Below, one piece after another: positions 49,344 to 57,229 of a DNA stretch of 64,000 nt. The notes below the pieces were generated by a model, which ran no database searches, had not been told where the DNA came from, and saw only the letters and a list, made by a program, of their open reading frames with translations. Within the stretch, counting starts at the first letter, position 1, and every line of letters begins with the position of its first letter. Both the position numbers and the translations under genes were made by a program. Source of the DNA: Niabella pedocola (lineage in GTDB: Bacteria; Bacteroidota; Bacteroidia; Chitinophagales; Chitinophagaceae); assembly GCF_021044425.1 (NCBI RefSeq), contig NZ_JAJNEC010000007.1, positions 248,001 through 312,000 of the forward strand. The letters run 5' to 3'.

Positions 49344-51743
49344 ATGCTGAAAAACTATTTAAAAACCGCCTGGCAAAATTTACGCAATCATAAAGCCTAT
49401 GTAACCATTAATGCCATCGGGCTGGCAGTGGGCATTGCCGCCTGCCTGCTTGTGTTCTTATTGATCCAATATGAAACCGGCTTTGATAATTTTCATCAAA
49501 ACAAGGAGCGCATTTACAGGATCGTGTCCGCCATAAAAACCCCGGAGGGGATGAATTATTCACAGGGCAGCGCCTACCCGGTAGCGGATGCATTACAGCT
49601 GGACTTTCCGCAGCTGGAACAGGTGGCCCGGATCTATGCCCGGCGGGATAAGCAGATCACCGTGCTGAACGATGCGGGCAATGCGGCGCAAAAAAAATTT
49701 AAGGAACAGGTCTTTTATGCTGAGCCCGCGTTTTTTAACATGTTCAACTTTCCCTTACTGGCGGGCGATCCCAAAACGGCGTTGTCCGCAACCCATACCG
49801 TGGTGCTTTCACAGGCAACGGCAGAAAAATATTTTGGCGACTGGCATACCGCCATCGGCAAATTGATCAAATATGACAACAGTCCCGTTTTTAAAGTAAC
49901 CGGCATCCTGCAAAATCCACCGGCGAATACTGATTTCCCCCTGCAGGTGGTTTTTTCGTTTAAGTCCGTTTTGCAGGAAGATATTTCTACCGACTGGGCG
50001 GCCCTGGACGGATCACTGAACACTTTTGTGCTGCTTCCCAAAAGCATGTCGGCCCCGCAGTTTGCTGCCGACCTGAATGCTTTTGTAAAAAGACATACGC
50101 CTGCCGAATATGCCAACCAGGGATATCAGTTACAGCCGCTGAGCAACATCCATTTTGAGCGGGCGTTTGGCACTTTCAGCGGCAAAACCTTTAGCAAGGA
50201 ACTGATCACGGCTTTAAGTTTGATCGGGTTCTTTCTGCTGATCATTGCCTGCATCAATTTTATCAACCTGGCCACAGCACAGGCCGCAAACCGCTCAAAA
50301 GAAGTAGGCATCCGCAAGGTGTTGGGCAGCAGTAAAAAGCAACTGATCCTCCAGTTTTTGAGCGAAACCTTCCTGATCACACTGGCTTCGGTGGTCATCG
50401 CCATAGGCATTGCGTGGCTGGCATTGCCCTTGCTGAACCAGCTGTTGCAGATCTCGGTGAAGATCCGGCCGGGGCTTGCGTTGATGGCTTTTTTAGGCAT
50501 CCTGATGATCAGCGTCACCTTTTTATCGGGCCTCTACCCCGCTATTGTTTTATCAGGGTTTAATCCCATTGCGGTGCTTAAAAATAAAATGACCAGCAAA
50601 ACGGTGGGCGGTTTTTCCATGCGCCGGGTGCTGGTGGTATTCCAGTTTGCGATTGCCCAGATCTTAATCATCGGCACACTGATCATTGTAAAGCAGATGG
50701 ACTTTTTTCAAAATGCCGCTGTGGGTTTTGATAAGGAGGCCATCATTACCGTACCGATGGCCAACGATACCGCAGGCCGCGCCAAAGCGGATGCATTAAA
50801 AATACAACTGCAGCAACAGGCCGGTATCAAAGACGTAAGCCAGAGTGCCTTTAGCCCGATGGACCAGGCGGGTTGGGATGATGATTTCATCTTTGACAAT
50901 GCCACAAAAAAAGCAGGGTTTAAAACCGATTTCAAATGGGCCGATGCGGATTATTTTAATACCTACAACATCCGGTTTATTGCAGGAGCCCCTTACCGCC
51001 CGGCCGACTCTGTAAACGGGTTTGTGGTCAATGAAATGATGACCAAAAAACTGGGGTTCAAAAATCCGGAAGGCATTATCGGGAAAAAGATCAGTTTCTG
51101 GGACGGGAAGATCGTGGCGCCGGTTGTAGGCGTAGTGAAGGATTTTAATGGCTACTCGCTGAAGGAAGCGATGAAACCAATGGTACTGAGCTCCAACAAA
51201 ATGTTCTACCGGATCTTTAATATAAAAATACAGCCGCAGAATGCCCGGCAAACCCTGGCCGCAATTGAGCAGCTCTGGAACCGCACCTATCCGGATTTTA
51301 TGTATGAATACCAGTTCCTCGATGAAAAGATCGCCGGCTTTTACAAACAGGAACACCAGATTTCCCGGCTGTACCAGTTATTTGCGGGCATTGCCATCTT
51401 TATTTCCTGCCTGGGTTTGTATGGCTTTGTATCCTTTATGGCGGTGCAGCGCACCAAAGAAGTGGGCGTTCGCAAGGTATTAGGTGCCTCCACGGGTAGC
51501 ATCATTTACCTGTTCTCAAAAGAATTTACCCTGCTGATAGGGATCGCCTTTTTAATAGCGATGCCGGTGGCTTATTACATAATGCACCGTTGGCTGCAAA
51601 ATTTTGCCTACCGGGTCGATATCGGCGTTGGTATATTTTTATTAACGATCCTGATTGCGGAAATCATTGCCTGGCTTACGGTGGGCTACCGCGCTGTAAA
51701 AGCGGCCGTGGTGAGCCCGGTGAAGAGTTTGAGAACGGAGTAG
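49344..51743 (+). CDS. MacB/FtsX-type ABC transporter permease
   Basis: A 799-residue inner-membrane permease with four main membrane segments per half. An N-terminal helix is followed by a MacB periplasmic core domain (about 95-280, PVADALQLDFPQLEQVARIY) and FtsX domain 1 (about 290-410, NRSKEVGIRKVLGSSKKQLI). A second periplasmic domain and FtsX domain 2 follow (about 670-799, QRTKEVGVRKVLGASTGSII). This duplicated layout, without its own ATPase, is typical of Bacteroidota stress-inducible permeases, which export peptides, antibiotics or lipoproteins together with a separately encoded ATPase. No ATPase gene is next to it. Confidence 0.93.
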   Translation: MLKNYLKTAWQNLRNHKAYVTINAIGLAVGIAACLLVFLLIQYETGFDNFHQNKERIYRIVSAIKTPEGMNYSQGSAYPVADALQLDFPQLEQVARIYARRDKQITVLNDAGNAAQKKFKEQVFYAEPAFFNMFNFPLLAGDPKTALSATHTVVLSQATAEKYFGDWHTAIGKLIKYDNSPVFKVTGILQNPPANTDFPLQVVFSFKSVLQEDISTDWAALDGSLNTFVLLPKSMSAPQFAADLNAFVKRHTPAEYANQGYQLQPLSNIHFERAFGTFSGKTFSKELITALSLIGFFLLIIACINFINLATAQAANRSKEVGIRKVLGSSKKQLILQFLSETFLITLASVVIAIGIAWLALPLLNQLLQISVKIRPGLALMAFLGILMISVTFLSGLYPAIVLSGFNPIAVLKNKMTSKTVGGFSMRRVLVVFQFAIAQILIIGTLIIVKQMDFFQNAAVGFDKEAIITVPMANDTAGRAKADALKIQLQQQAGIKDVSQSAFSPMDQAGWDDDFIFDNATKKAGFKTDFKWADADYFNTYNIRFIAGAPYRPADSVNGFVVNEMMTKKLGFKNPEGIIGKKISFWDGKIVAPVVGVVKDFNGYSLKEAMKPMVLSSNKMFYRIFNIKIQPQNARQTLAAIEQLWNRTYPDFMYEYQFLDEKIAGFYKQEHQISRLYQLFAGIAIFISCLGLYGFVSFMAVQRTKEVGVRKVLGASTGSIIYLFSKEFTLLIGIAFLIAMPVAYYIMHRWLQNFAYRVDIGVGIFLLTILIAEIIAWLTVGYRAVKAAVVSPVKSLRTE

Positions 51744-51927
51744 GTTTACTGCAGATCTATACAACTTCAGTTATTTTGTGTAATCTGTGCGCACGCCAGC
51801 ACGGGCGCGGGGGGAAGGTGATGCAGGCGAATGCTGCTGCCGCTGTGCAAATCTGAGTAATCCAAGAACATACTACATACAAAAAGTCTCATGATTGCTT
51901 CTATCATCAGTTGCAAACACATCTTCG
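51744..51927. other. Intergenic DNA after permease gene
   Basis: Contains a GTGTAATCTGTGCGCACG word related to short repeats near 54.1 and 56.9 kb. No gene or clear terminator. Confidence 0.3.
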
Positions 51928-52195
51928 TTAGTGATCTAAACGAACCAGCGCAAGGTTCCGTAGTTCCCCGATCGCCTTTTCGTCAATGCATACTTTTATA
52001 ATATCCCGTGTATCGTTTATAAATGTTCCGGCGCCGAGACCTTTTCTATAATTACCAGATTTTGGATAAACGTCTCTATTGTCATCCATTTTCATTATTC
52101 ATTATAGCCTGTTCCGCCATAATTTTGGAGCGGCTAAATGCATTCATATCTCTATTATATTTTTCACATATTCTTAAATGCGCCTGAGCAACCAT
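51928..52195 (-). pseudogene. Two short overlapping minus-strand frames, possible broken gene
   Basis: From 52195 a frame reads 37 residues (MVAQAHLRICEKYNRDMNAF...), stopping just inside a second frame. The second starts at 52095 (MKMDDNRDVYPKSGNYRKGL) and runs 55 residues to 51928, ending in DEKAIGELRNLALVRLDH. Joined by a one-base shift they would give a single continuous protein of about 90 residues. Composition looks protein-like in both. I recognise no family. It could be a frameshifted small gene or two tiny genes. Confidence 0.4.
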
Positions 52196-52214
52196 GATGC
52201 TACTAACAGATTCA

Positions 52215-52493
52215 CTAAAATATTACAAAAAAATCGTCCGCCCAATCACCATTTTCCGTAAGTACCAGCGCATAATATCCAACAACTGTTCCTTTCTGTA
52301 TAATATTAGATTTAACCGTTTGCAATCCCTGAGGCTCCGATATTACCTCAATTTTACTAAAATCAAGACGAAGCTCCTTGGTAGTTATATCTAACGCACG
52401 CATAGAATGATTATCAAGCACTGCCTTGAAACCGGTTCTCAATCTTTCTTTGATACCGTACTTTTTAAAAATCGGGTTTCTATTAACGTTCAT
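52215..52493 (-). CDS. Small hypothetical protein
   Basis: A 92-residue protein with a basic N terminus (NPIFKKYGIKERLRTGFKAV) and alternating strands at the C terminus (GTVVGYYALVLTENGDWADD), compatible with a small beta-rich domain. The family was not recognised. It is immediately downstream of the broken kptA gene on the same strand and 20 bases from the pair of short frames, so these small genes may share a transcript. Confidence 0.5.
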   Translation of the reverse strand: MNVNRNPIFKKYGIKERLRTGFKAVLDNHSMRALDITTKELRLDFSKIEVISEPQGLQTVKSNIIQKGTVVGYYALVLTENGDWADDFFVIF

Positions 52494-52522
52494 ATGCTAA
52501 TCTGACTTTACGCGAACAAAGG

Positions 52523-53063
52523 CTACCGGGCTAGATACCTCACAGGAACATGCTCCGTTAACCAAACGCCATTGTCTGAAAGATAAAATACAAAATCATC
52601 CGTATACATTTGCCCGGCAGCTACTTTCAACACAACGGGCTTGCCATGCCGTTGCCCTACTTTAATAGCTGTTTCCATATCGCTGCTCAGGCGCACGTGC
52701 TGCCTGTTGCGTTTTTCAAGCCCCGTACTCAGAATGGAAGGAATGGATTGCTTACCCATGATACAATATTTCCGGTGGTTTTTGATGGCTATAGCCCAGA
52801 TCAACGGTTATAGAATGCCCCTGGCTTGCCCTTATTTTGTTCATGGCGTCGTTAAAAGCAAACCGCTTTTTGGAATTGGTTGTTACAACTTCTTTTAGTA
52901 GCTCCCTATCAAAAAACATCCCGTAAATACCCGCTTTTTCAATTAATACTTCAACGTCTGCCCAGCCGTTTTCATCCAGCTGAATACCGATTGTTTCCGG
53001 TTTATGCCGCAACACCAGGCTCAGGAATTTACCGACCGTTAAAAGTTGTTTTTCATTGCTCAT
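52523..53063 (-). pseudogene. kptA: RNA 2'-phosphotransferase (KptA/Tpt1), frameshifted
   Basis: The N-terminal half starts at 53063: LLTVGKFLSLVLRHKPETIG, ENGWADVEVLIEKAG, and SKKRFAFNDAMNKIRASQGH through HSITVDLGYSHQKPPEILYHG. It then meets a stop near 52752. Another frame continues from GKQSIPSILSTGLEKRNRQH through VRLSSDMETAIKVGQRHGKP to DNGVWLTEHVPVRYL. Together they cover the whole KptA family, with the break exactly at the LYHGT motif, where a few bases appear deleted. The family removes the 2'-phosphate left after tRNA splicing, and in bacteria its role is unclear. The gene is probably inactive. Confidence 0.8.
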
Positions 53064-53102
53064 TGTTCATTGTATTATGTGCGATCACCTTCATATTTAT
53101 CA

Positions 53103-53903
53103 TCAGTTATGCTCAAATTTTTCAAAAAGCCGGGGGCAGATCTTCTTCATACTTTCCGGATCCTCCTCTTTCCATGTAAATTTGAACTGCGGATAATTTC
53201 CCTCTTTGGTAGTGAAATGATCGTTATCGATATAATCATATAAATTTTTCCCTGTTTTTTGCCTGAACGCTTCAAGCGCCACATACCAAAAGCTTTCAAA
53301 TTCATAGTATTCAACATCCTCACGAACCTGGGTAATCAGATTGTCCGGATTTTGTTTCGCTTTAAGATAGGTATCCTTTCCTCGCGAAATAACCCAGTTT
53401 CTAAAATACTCAAACCCGTCATCGGAGCATCCCCCGTTCATAATATAGCCGGCACACCACATTTCAGCGTTATAGGTATCGTAAAGCAGTTTATCCGTTC
53501 GCAGACGAAACCCAATCATTTGCTTTGGCGTTAATTTGCTGATCTCTTTTATCAGGAATTGTTCCTGCTGCTCCTGATTATTTGTGTTTTTTAGTGATTT
53601 GTCTATAACGGACCAGTATAACTCCTCATCCAGCATCTCTGCCGTTTTTACCAATTGTGTTGAATCAAAAAATACTATTTGCTGCGCTTGCGCTTCAATT
53701 GCGTTTTTGCCTCCCAATGATTGATCTTTCATATTTGTATTATCAGCATTTGCACAGCCAGATAGTAGCAAGGGCAGGAATAGGATAATGCTCCGTATAA
53801 AATTGCTAAAAGACCGTTTTTTAACGGCACTCTTATTTACAGAGCATTTGAAGGTTGTAGGATTAGCTTTGTTCATATTCGGCAGCTGTTTTTTATTGCG
53901 CAT
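53103..53903 (-). CDS. DUF4240 lipoprotein
   Basis: A 266-residue protein whose C-terminal two-thirds match DUF4240: LDEELYWSVIDKSLKN, MIGFRLRTDKLLYDTYNAEM, AGYIMNGGCSDDGFEYFRNW and VISRGKDTYLKAKQNPDNLI. In front of it lies a lipoprotein signal (LFLPLLLSGC), although with an unusually long, basic N-region of about 38 residues from the ATG at 53903, so translation may start at the ATG nine codons further on. Most DUF4240 proteins are cytoplasmic, so a lipoprotein form is less common. Function is unknown. Confidence 0.75.
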   Translation of the reverse strand: MRNKKQLPNMNKANPTTFKCSVNKSAVKKRSFSNFIRSIILFLPLLLSGCANADNTNMKDQSLGGKNAIEAQAQQIVFFDSTQLVKTAEMLDEELYWSVIDKSLKNTNNQEQQEQFLIKEISKLTPKQMIGFRLRTDKLLYDTYNAEMWCAGYIMNGGCSDDGFEYFRNWVISRGKDTYLKAKQNPDNLITQVREDVEYYEFESFWYVALEAFRQKTGKNLYDYIDNDHFTTKEGNYPQFKFTWKEEDPESMKKICPRLFEKFEHN

Positions 53904-54202
53904 TGTTCTTCAATTATTTGGTTACCCTGTATACACAGAATGCGCTAAAATAAGTTTTTTTTCCCAGGGGAGAAATTCCGTAGCCGGCAAGTGGTTGTAT
54001 CGTGCAGCCTGATGCCCACCTACGCAATTTATCATCCCCTGTCCGGCGTTCCGGCTTCCTGTTGCCGTGGAAACACACAAAAAAAAAACACTCTATTTAA
54101 TGTCTCTTTAAAATCCGTTCTGTGCCAGTCTGTGTAAGCAGTGAGCACAGCAGCGCAGGCGCTCTGATATGGCCCCGTTGCTTTCCTTATTCATTTCAAG
54201 GA
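53904..54202. other. Intergenic region
   Basis: Only short repeat words (GTGCCAGTCTGTGTAAGCAG near 54122) and A/T runs are seen. A plus-strand frame overlapping the DUF4240 start is not convincing. Confidence 0.3.
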
Positions 54203-54679
54203 TTATCCTGCCGGTTCCCACAATTCAATTTTGTTGCCTTCTATATCAAGGATGTGTACAAACTTTCCGTAGTCGTAGGTTTCGATCGCGTCCAGCACCG
54301 TTACCCCTTCCTTTTTTAATGCTGCTACCAGCGCCTCCAGGTCCTCCACCCGGTAGTTGATCATAAACTCCTTGGTAGAGGGTTCAAAATACTTAGTTTC
54401 CTCGGGAAAAGGGCTCCAGAGCGTATACCCCTTTTTCGTAGAATCCGATTCCTGCAGCCACTCAAATTTTACTCCGTAGGGATCTGTATCAAACCCGAGA
54501 TGGGTTTGGTACCATTGTTTGACTTTTTCCGGGTCTTTGCATTTAAAAAAAATGCCGCCGATGCCTGTTACGCGTTTCATATTGATGGATTTTTTATTAG
54601 ATGTTGTAATAACGGAATTGAAGGCAAAGCCCAGGCTGAACGATATCGTCAATACCAGGAATAACCATATTTTTTTCAT
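54203..54679 (-). CDS. VOC (glyoxalase/bleomycin-resistance) fold protein with N-terminal membrane signal
   Basis: A 158-residue protein from the ATG at 54679. The first 25 residues (MKKIWLFLVLTISFSLGFAF) are a signal peptide or membrane anchor, uncommon for VOC proteins. The VOC domain begins at IGGIFFKCKDPEKVKQWYQT and ends with VHILDIEGNKIELWEPAG, whose final Glu is the typical metal ligand. An in-frame ATG at residue 32 (MKRVTGIGG) would give a soluble VOC protein, so the anchor could be an alternative start. Its substrate is unknown. Confidence 0.8.
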   Translation of the reverse strand: MKKIWLFLVLTISFSLGFAFNSVITTSNKKSINMKRVTGIGGIFFKCKDPEKVKQWYQTHLGFDTDPYGVKFEWLQESDSTKKGYTLWSPFPEETKYFEPSTKEFMINYRVEDLEALVAALKKEGVTVLDAIETYDYGKFVHILDIEGNKIELWEPAG

Positions 54680-54698
54680 TGTTGATCGTTTAAATCTG

Positions 54699-55421
54699 TT
54701 AAAGACGCTTCCAGTAAGTTTGCTTAATAAAGCCCTTATAGGCAACCCCCACTGCTATATCCCCATACCCCCGGCCCAAACTGCTATGTATCTTTTTAAA
54801 ATCCGACAATCCATAACCATACCGGGCAAAAACGGAAAAGAACTGAAAGTTTTTGAGCCGGAAGTATTTGTTAAGCGATGTGCCCAGCGTTAACCCCCTT
54901 GTTTTACCGATATGATATTGCTGGTCCAGTTCCTCTTCATTAATGACCACAAAACTGTTTGACGTAAGTGCGATATAAGGCTCCAGGGAAATATTGTGTT
55001 TAAAATTGATGGAGTAACTGAGATCGTAGTCGATCTTATTGGGATTAAGCTTTGCATCTTTTGTTAAGACTACCCCGTTAAACGCCAGCTCCCGCCGGGG
55101 CCCTACGGTTGCCGGCTTAAATTTTATACCAAGGTTAAAATCACCATAAGCGATGGCCAATCCAAGCAATGGCCCGTTATGATTGCCCAGCCAATTCCGG
55201 GTTTGAGGGTTGTAGCTGTAATGGTTAAAACCCAGCTCTACCCGCAACCCCAGTTTAGAAACCTTCGTACATTCAAAGGCTTTGTACAACCGGCCGCTCA
55301 TTTTTGGATTGTGGGGTACCATAACGGTATCTGAACTGCAAACAGGGTTTCGCTCATAGTTTTGCGCCCCAGCCCCGGCCGATATGGTAATAAAAGCAGC
55401 AATAAGTAAACACCGTTTCAT
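54699..55421 (-). CDS. Predicted outer-membrane beta-barrel protein
   Basis: A 240-residue protein with a signal peptide ending at GAGAQ (about residue 20). The mature chain alternates aromatic and polar residues in short strands (LGLRVELGFNHYSYNP, PLLGLAIAYGDFNLGIKFKP, FSVFARYGYGLSDF) and ends in KGFIKQTYWKRL, in keeping with a small barrel of eight to ten strands. I cannot name the family. It lies 20 bases upstream of the VOC gene on the same strand and is probably co-transcribed with it. Confidence 0.6.
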   Translation of the reverse strand: MKRCLLIAAFITISAGAGAQNYERNPVCSSDTVMVPHNPKMSGRLYKAFECTKVSKLGLRVELGFNHYSYNPQTRNWLGNHNGPLLGLAIAYGDFNLGIKFKPATVGPRRELAFNGVVLTKDAKLNPNKIDYDLSYSINFKHNISLEPYIALTSNSFVVINEEELDQQYHIGKTRGLTLGTSLNKYFRLKNFQFFSVFARYGYGLSDFKKIHSSLGRGYGDIAVGVAYKGFIKQTYWKRL

Positions 55422-55553
55422 TCTCTATGGTTATTTGGCAACCTTATGCCGCATGCGCATTCGTTTGGTTACGGTGGTTGCCTTACTAAGATACTTCATT
55501 TTGATAATAACAAAAAAGCGTACCGGTTGAACAACCCTGTTGCGCAGCCAACC

Positions 55554-55766
55554 TCAGCAAGCCAGTTCCTCACAATCAAAGCCGGCCTCCTGCAATAACC
55601 TGATTACGGAAGGCGCTATTTCCATTGCACTTTCTATCCGTAAAATCTTATCGCAATCATCAAGATCAAAATTCCAGTTTAAAGACGGCAACAGGTCATT
55701 TAAAACGGGCTGCAACCGCAGCACATCTTTCCGGCGCTGAACGGAGGTTTTAAATACATAGATCAT
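55554..55766 (-). CDS. Small HMA-like protein lacking the metal site
   Basis: A 70-residue protein starting MIYVFKTSVQRRKDVLRLQP. The beta-alpha-beta-beta-alpha-beta pattern, with NWNFDLDDCDKILRIES in the centre, resembles the heavy-metal-associated fold, but the CxxC metal motif is absent. A conserved Cys pair at the C terminus (FDCEELAC) is separated by four residues. Function is unknown. It is 20 bases downstream of the XRE-pentapeptide gene on the same strand. Confidence 0.6.
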   Translation of the reverse strand: MIYVFKTSVQRRKDVLRLQPVLNDLLPSLNWNFDLDDCDKILRIESAMEIAPSVIRLLQEAGFDCEELAC

Positions 55767-55786
55767 CTTGCTGTTTTTTGTCAGGT

Positions 55787-56716
55787 TTATGATGCCAGCA
55801 GGGTAATACCCTTCAGGTCTGCCTTCCCATTCTTTAAAAACTCATAGGTCATCCGGTCTGCCCGGCAATTTACAAAGCGGATCTTCTTTAAGCTCCTCCC
55901 CTTAAAAAAGGTATTGATCAGGGTTGCATCCTGGAAAGTAACCCGTGAAAAGGCACAGTTTTCAAAATAACAATCTTTCACCTCGCCATTAAAAACCATA
56001 TCACTGATATCACTCCCTATAAATGAGGTACGGTGAAACCGCGTGTTCGTCAGGGTATTTTTCTGACAGCTGCTGAACTTAAAAGTGGCACCGGCAAAAT
56101 CCGCATCAGAAAAATCGCAGCCCTGGATATGACACCCTGAAAACACGGCTTCCTTCAGCATACAGGCTTTAAACTGATCACTGGCAAGGTGGGAACTCTG
56201 GATATGGCTGCCGCTGATAATAGCGTCTGAAAAATCGCAGTGTACAATATGATTGCTTTTCATCAGCAGGCCCGAGAGATCCGAACCCATAAACTTACAG
56301 CGCTGCATATTGGAAGAACTGAATTTTTCATGCAGGTCTTTCAAGCCGGAAAAGTCAGCATCCACCCAACTGGCGCGCGACATATCCCAGCTGCGCCTTT
56401 TGGGGCCTGTTCCCTGCAGCACCTGGCTTTCATCGAACCGCACCGTCGGCGCCGCATCTATTGGCGCTTCAGAGGGAGATTCATAGACACCGGGGGTGAA
56501 TGCGGCTGATGAAAAACTTTCTGAAAAATAGTTAAGGTCCACCCCTAAAATAACCGCAAGGCGATTCATGGTAATAATATCCGGCACCGATTCTCCGCGC
56601 TCCCACTTGCCTACCGCCTGCGGGCTGATGAACAACTGTTCGGCTAGCTGCGCCTGGGAGATATTTATTTTCTTTCTTGCTGTGGCTATTTTACCGCCCA
56701 TGATCTTCGTGTCCAT
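55787..56716 (-). CDS. XRE helix-turn-helix fused to a pentapeptide-repeat domain
   Basis: A 309-residue protein from the ATG at 56716. Residues 5-60 form a Cro/CI-type DNA-binding domain (KKINISQAQLAEQLFISPQA, VGKWERGESVPDIITMNRLA). From about 100 onward there are repeated five-residue units of the A(D/N)LXX type (ADFSGLKDLHEK, DFSDAIISGSHIQSSHLASD, DFSDADFAGATF) that fold into a right-handed beta-helix. Pentapeptide repeats in other proteins mimic DNA or bind gyrase, so fusion to a DNA-binding domain could give a regulator with a protein-binding sensor. The promoter region has two 13-bp direct repeats. Confidence 0.85.
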   Translation of the reverse strand: MDTKIMGGKIATARKKINISQAQLAEQLFISPQAVGKWERGESVPDIITMNRLAVILGVDLNYFSESFSSAAFTPGVYESPSEAPIDAAPTVRFDESQVLQGTGPKRRSWDMSRASWVDADFSGLKDLHEKFSSSNMQRCKFMGSDLSGLLMKSNHIVHCDFSDAIISGSHIQSSHLASDQFKACMLKEAVFSGCHIQGCDFSDADFAGATFKFSSCQKNTLTNTRFHRTSFIGSDISDMVFNGEVKDCYFENCAFSRVTFQDATLINTFFKGRSLKKIRFVNCRADRMTYEFLKNGKADLKGITLLAS

Positions 56717-56785
56717 AATTATTCCTGTTTTATTTTTCAACACCACAAAGTTGGCTGCATTCTGCCTCCGTTTCCAAAAAAAAGC

Positions 56786-56819
56786 CGCTACTTAGGGTAG
56801 TAACAACGCTACTTAGGGT
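56786..56819. promoter_or_regulatory. Paired direct repeats upstream of the XRE-pentapeptide gene
   Basis: CGCTACTTAGGGT occurs twice (56786-56798 and 56807-56819), starting exactly 21 bases apart, or two helical turns. This suits binding of a dimeric regulator to the same face of DNA, most simply the protein encoded downstream on the minus strand. Confidence 0.55.
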
Positions 56820-57214
56820 TGTTTTTGGCAACGGATGGTGGTTTATATAAAAAAATCGGCCTTCACTGGTTCCACCGCCCCTTGGCACCCAAAGGCTTCC
56901 CGCCGGTTGGCGCGGATTGTTTACGCGGATCAGTGCGGATGCTCTGTGCCAATCCGTATACTCTGTGAGCCTTTTTTCTTACTGACGCCACAGAAGTACG
57001 CTGAAAAGACGGGCGCCACCAGCTGTTATACCGCGCCCTTTGCAACTCCATTCTATATCCATCTGCATGATCCGGGACAACCCCACCAGGGCTCATTCCC
57101 CCGATCCACACAGGCAGCTTTGCCGGCCGCTATCAACTGCCTTTTGTGTTTTTCTGTGTAATCTGTAGCCATGGTTTTCCGCATTCAACATTTATTTCGA
57201 TGCAAAAAATGCAG
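56820..57214. other. Intergenic region before valS
   Basis: Short repeat-like words (GCGGATCAGTGCGGATGCTC, CTGTGCCAATCCG, TGTGTAATCTGT) of the same kind as near 51.8 and 54.1 kb. No gene. Confidence 0.35.
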
Positions 57215-57222
57215 TAAATTTG
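57215..57222 (+). promoter_or_regulatory. Promoter -7 box of valS
   Basis: TAAATTTG matches TAnnTTTG and ends seven bases before the valS ATG, so the mRNA would have no or a minimal leader. Confidence 0.45.
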
Positions 57223-57229
57223 CCGCCTT

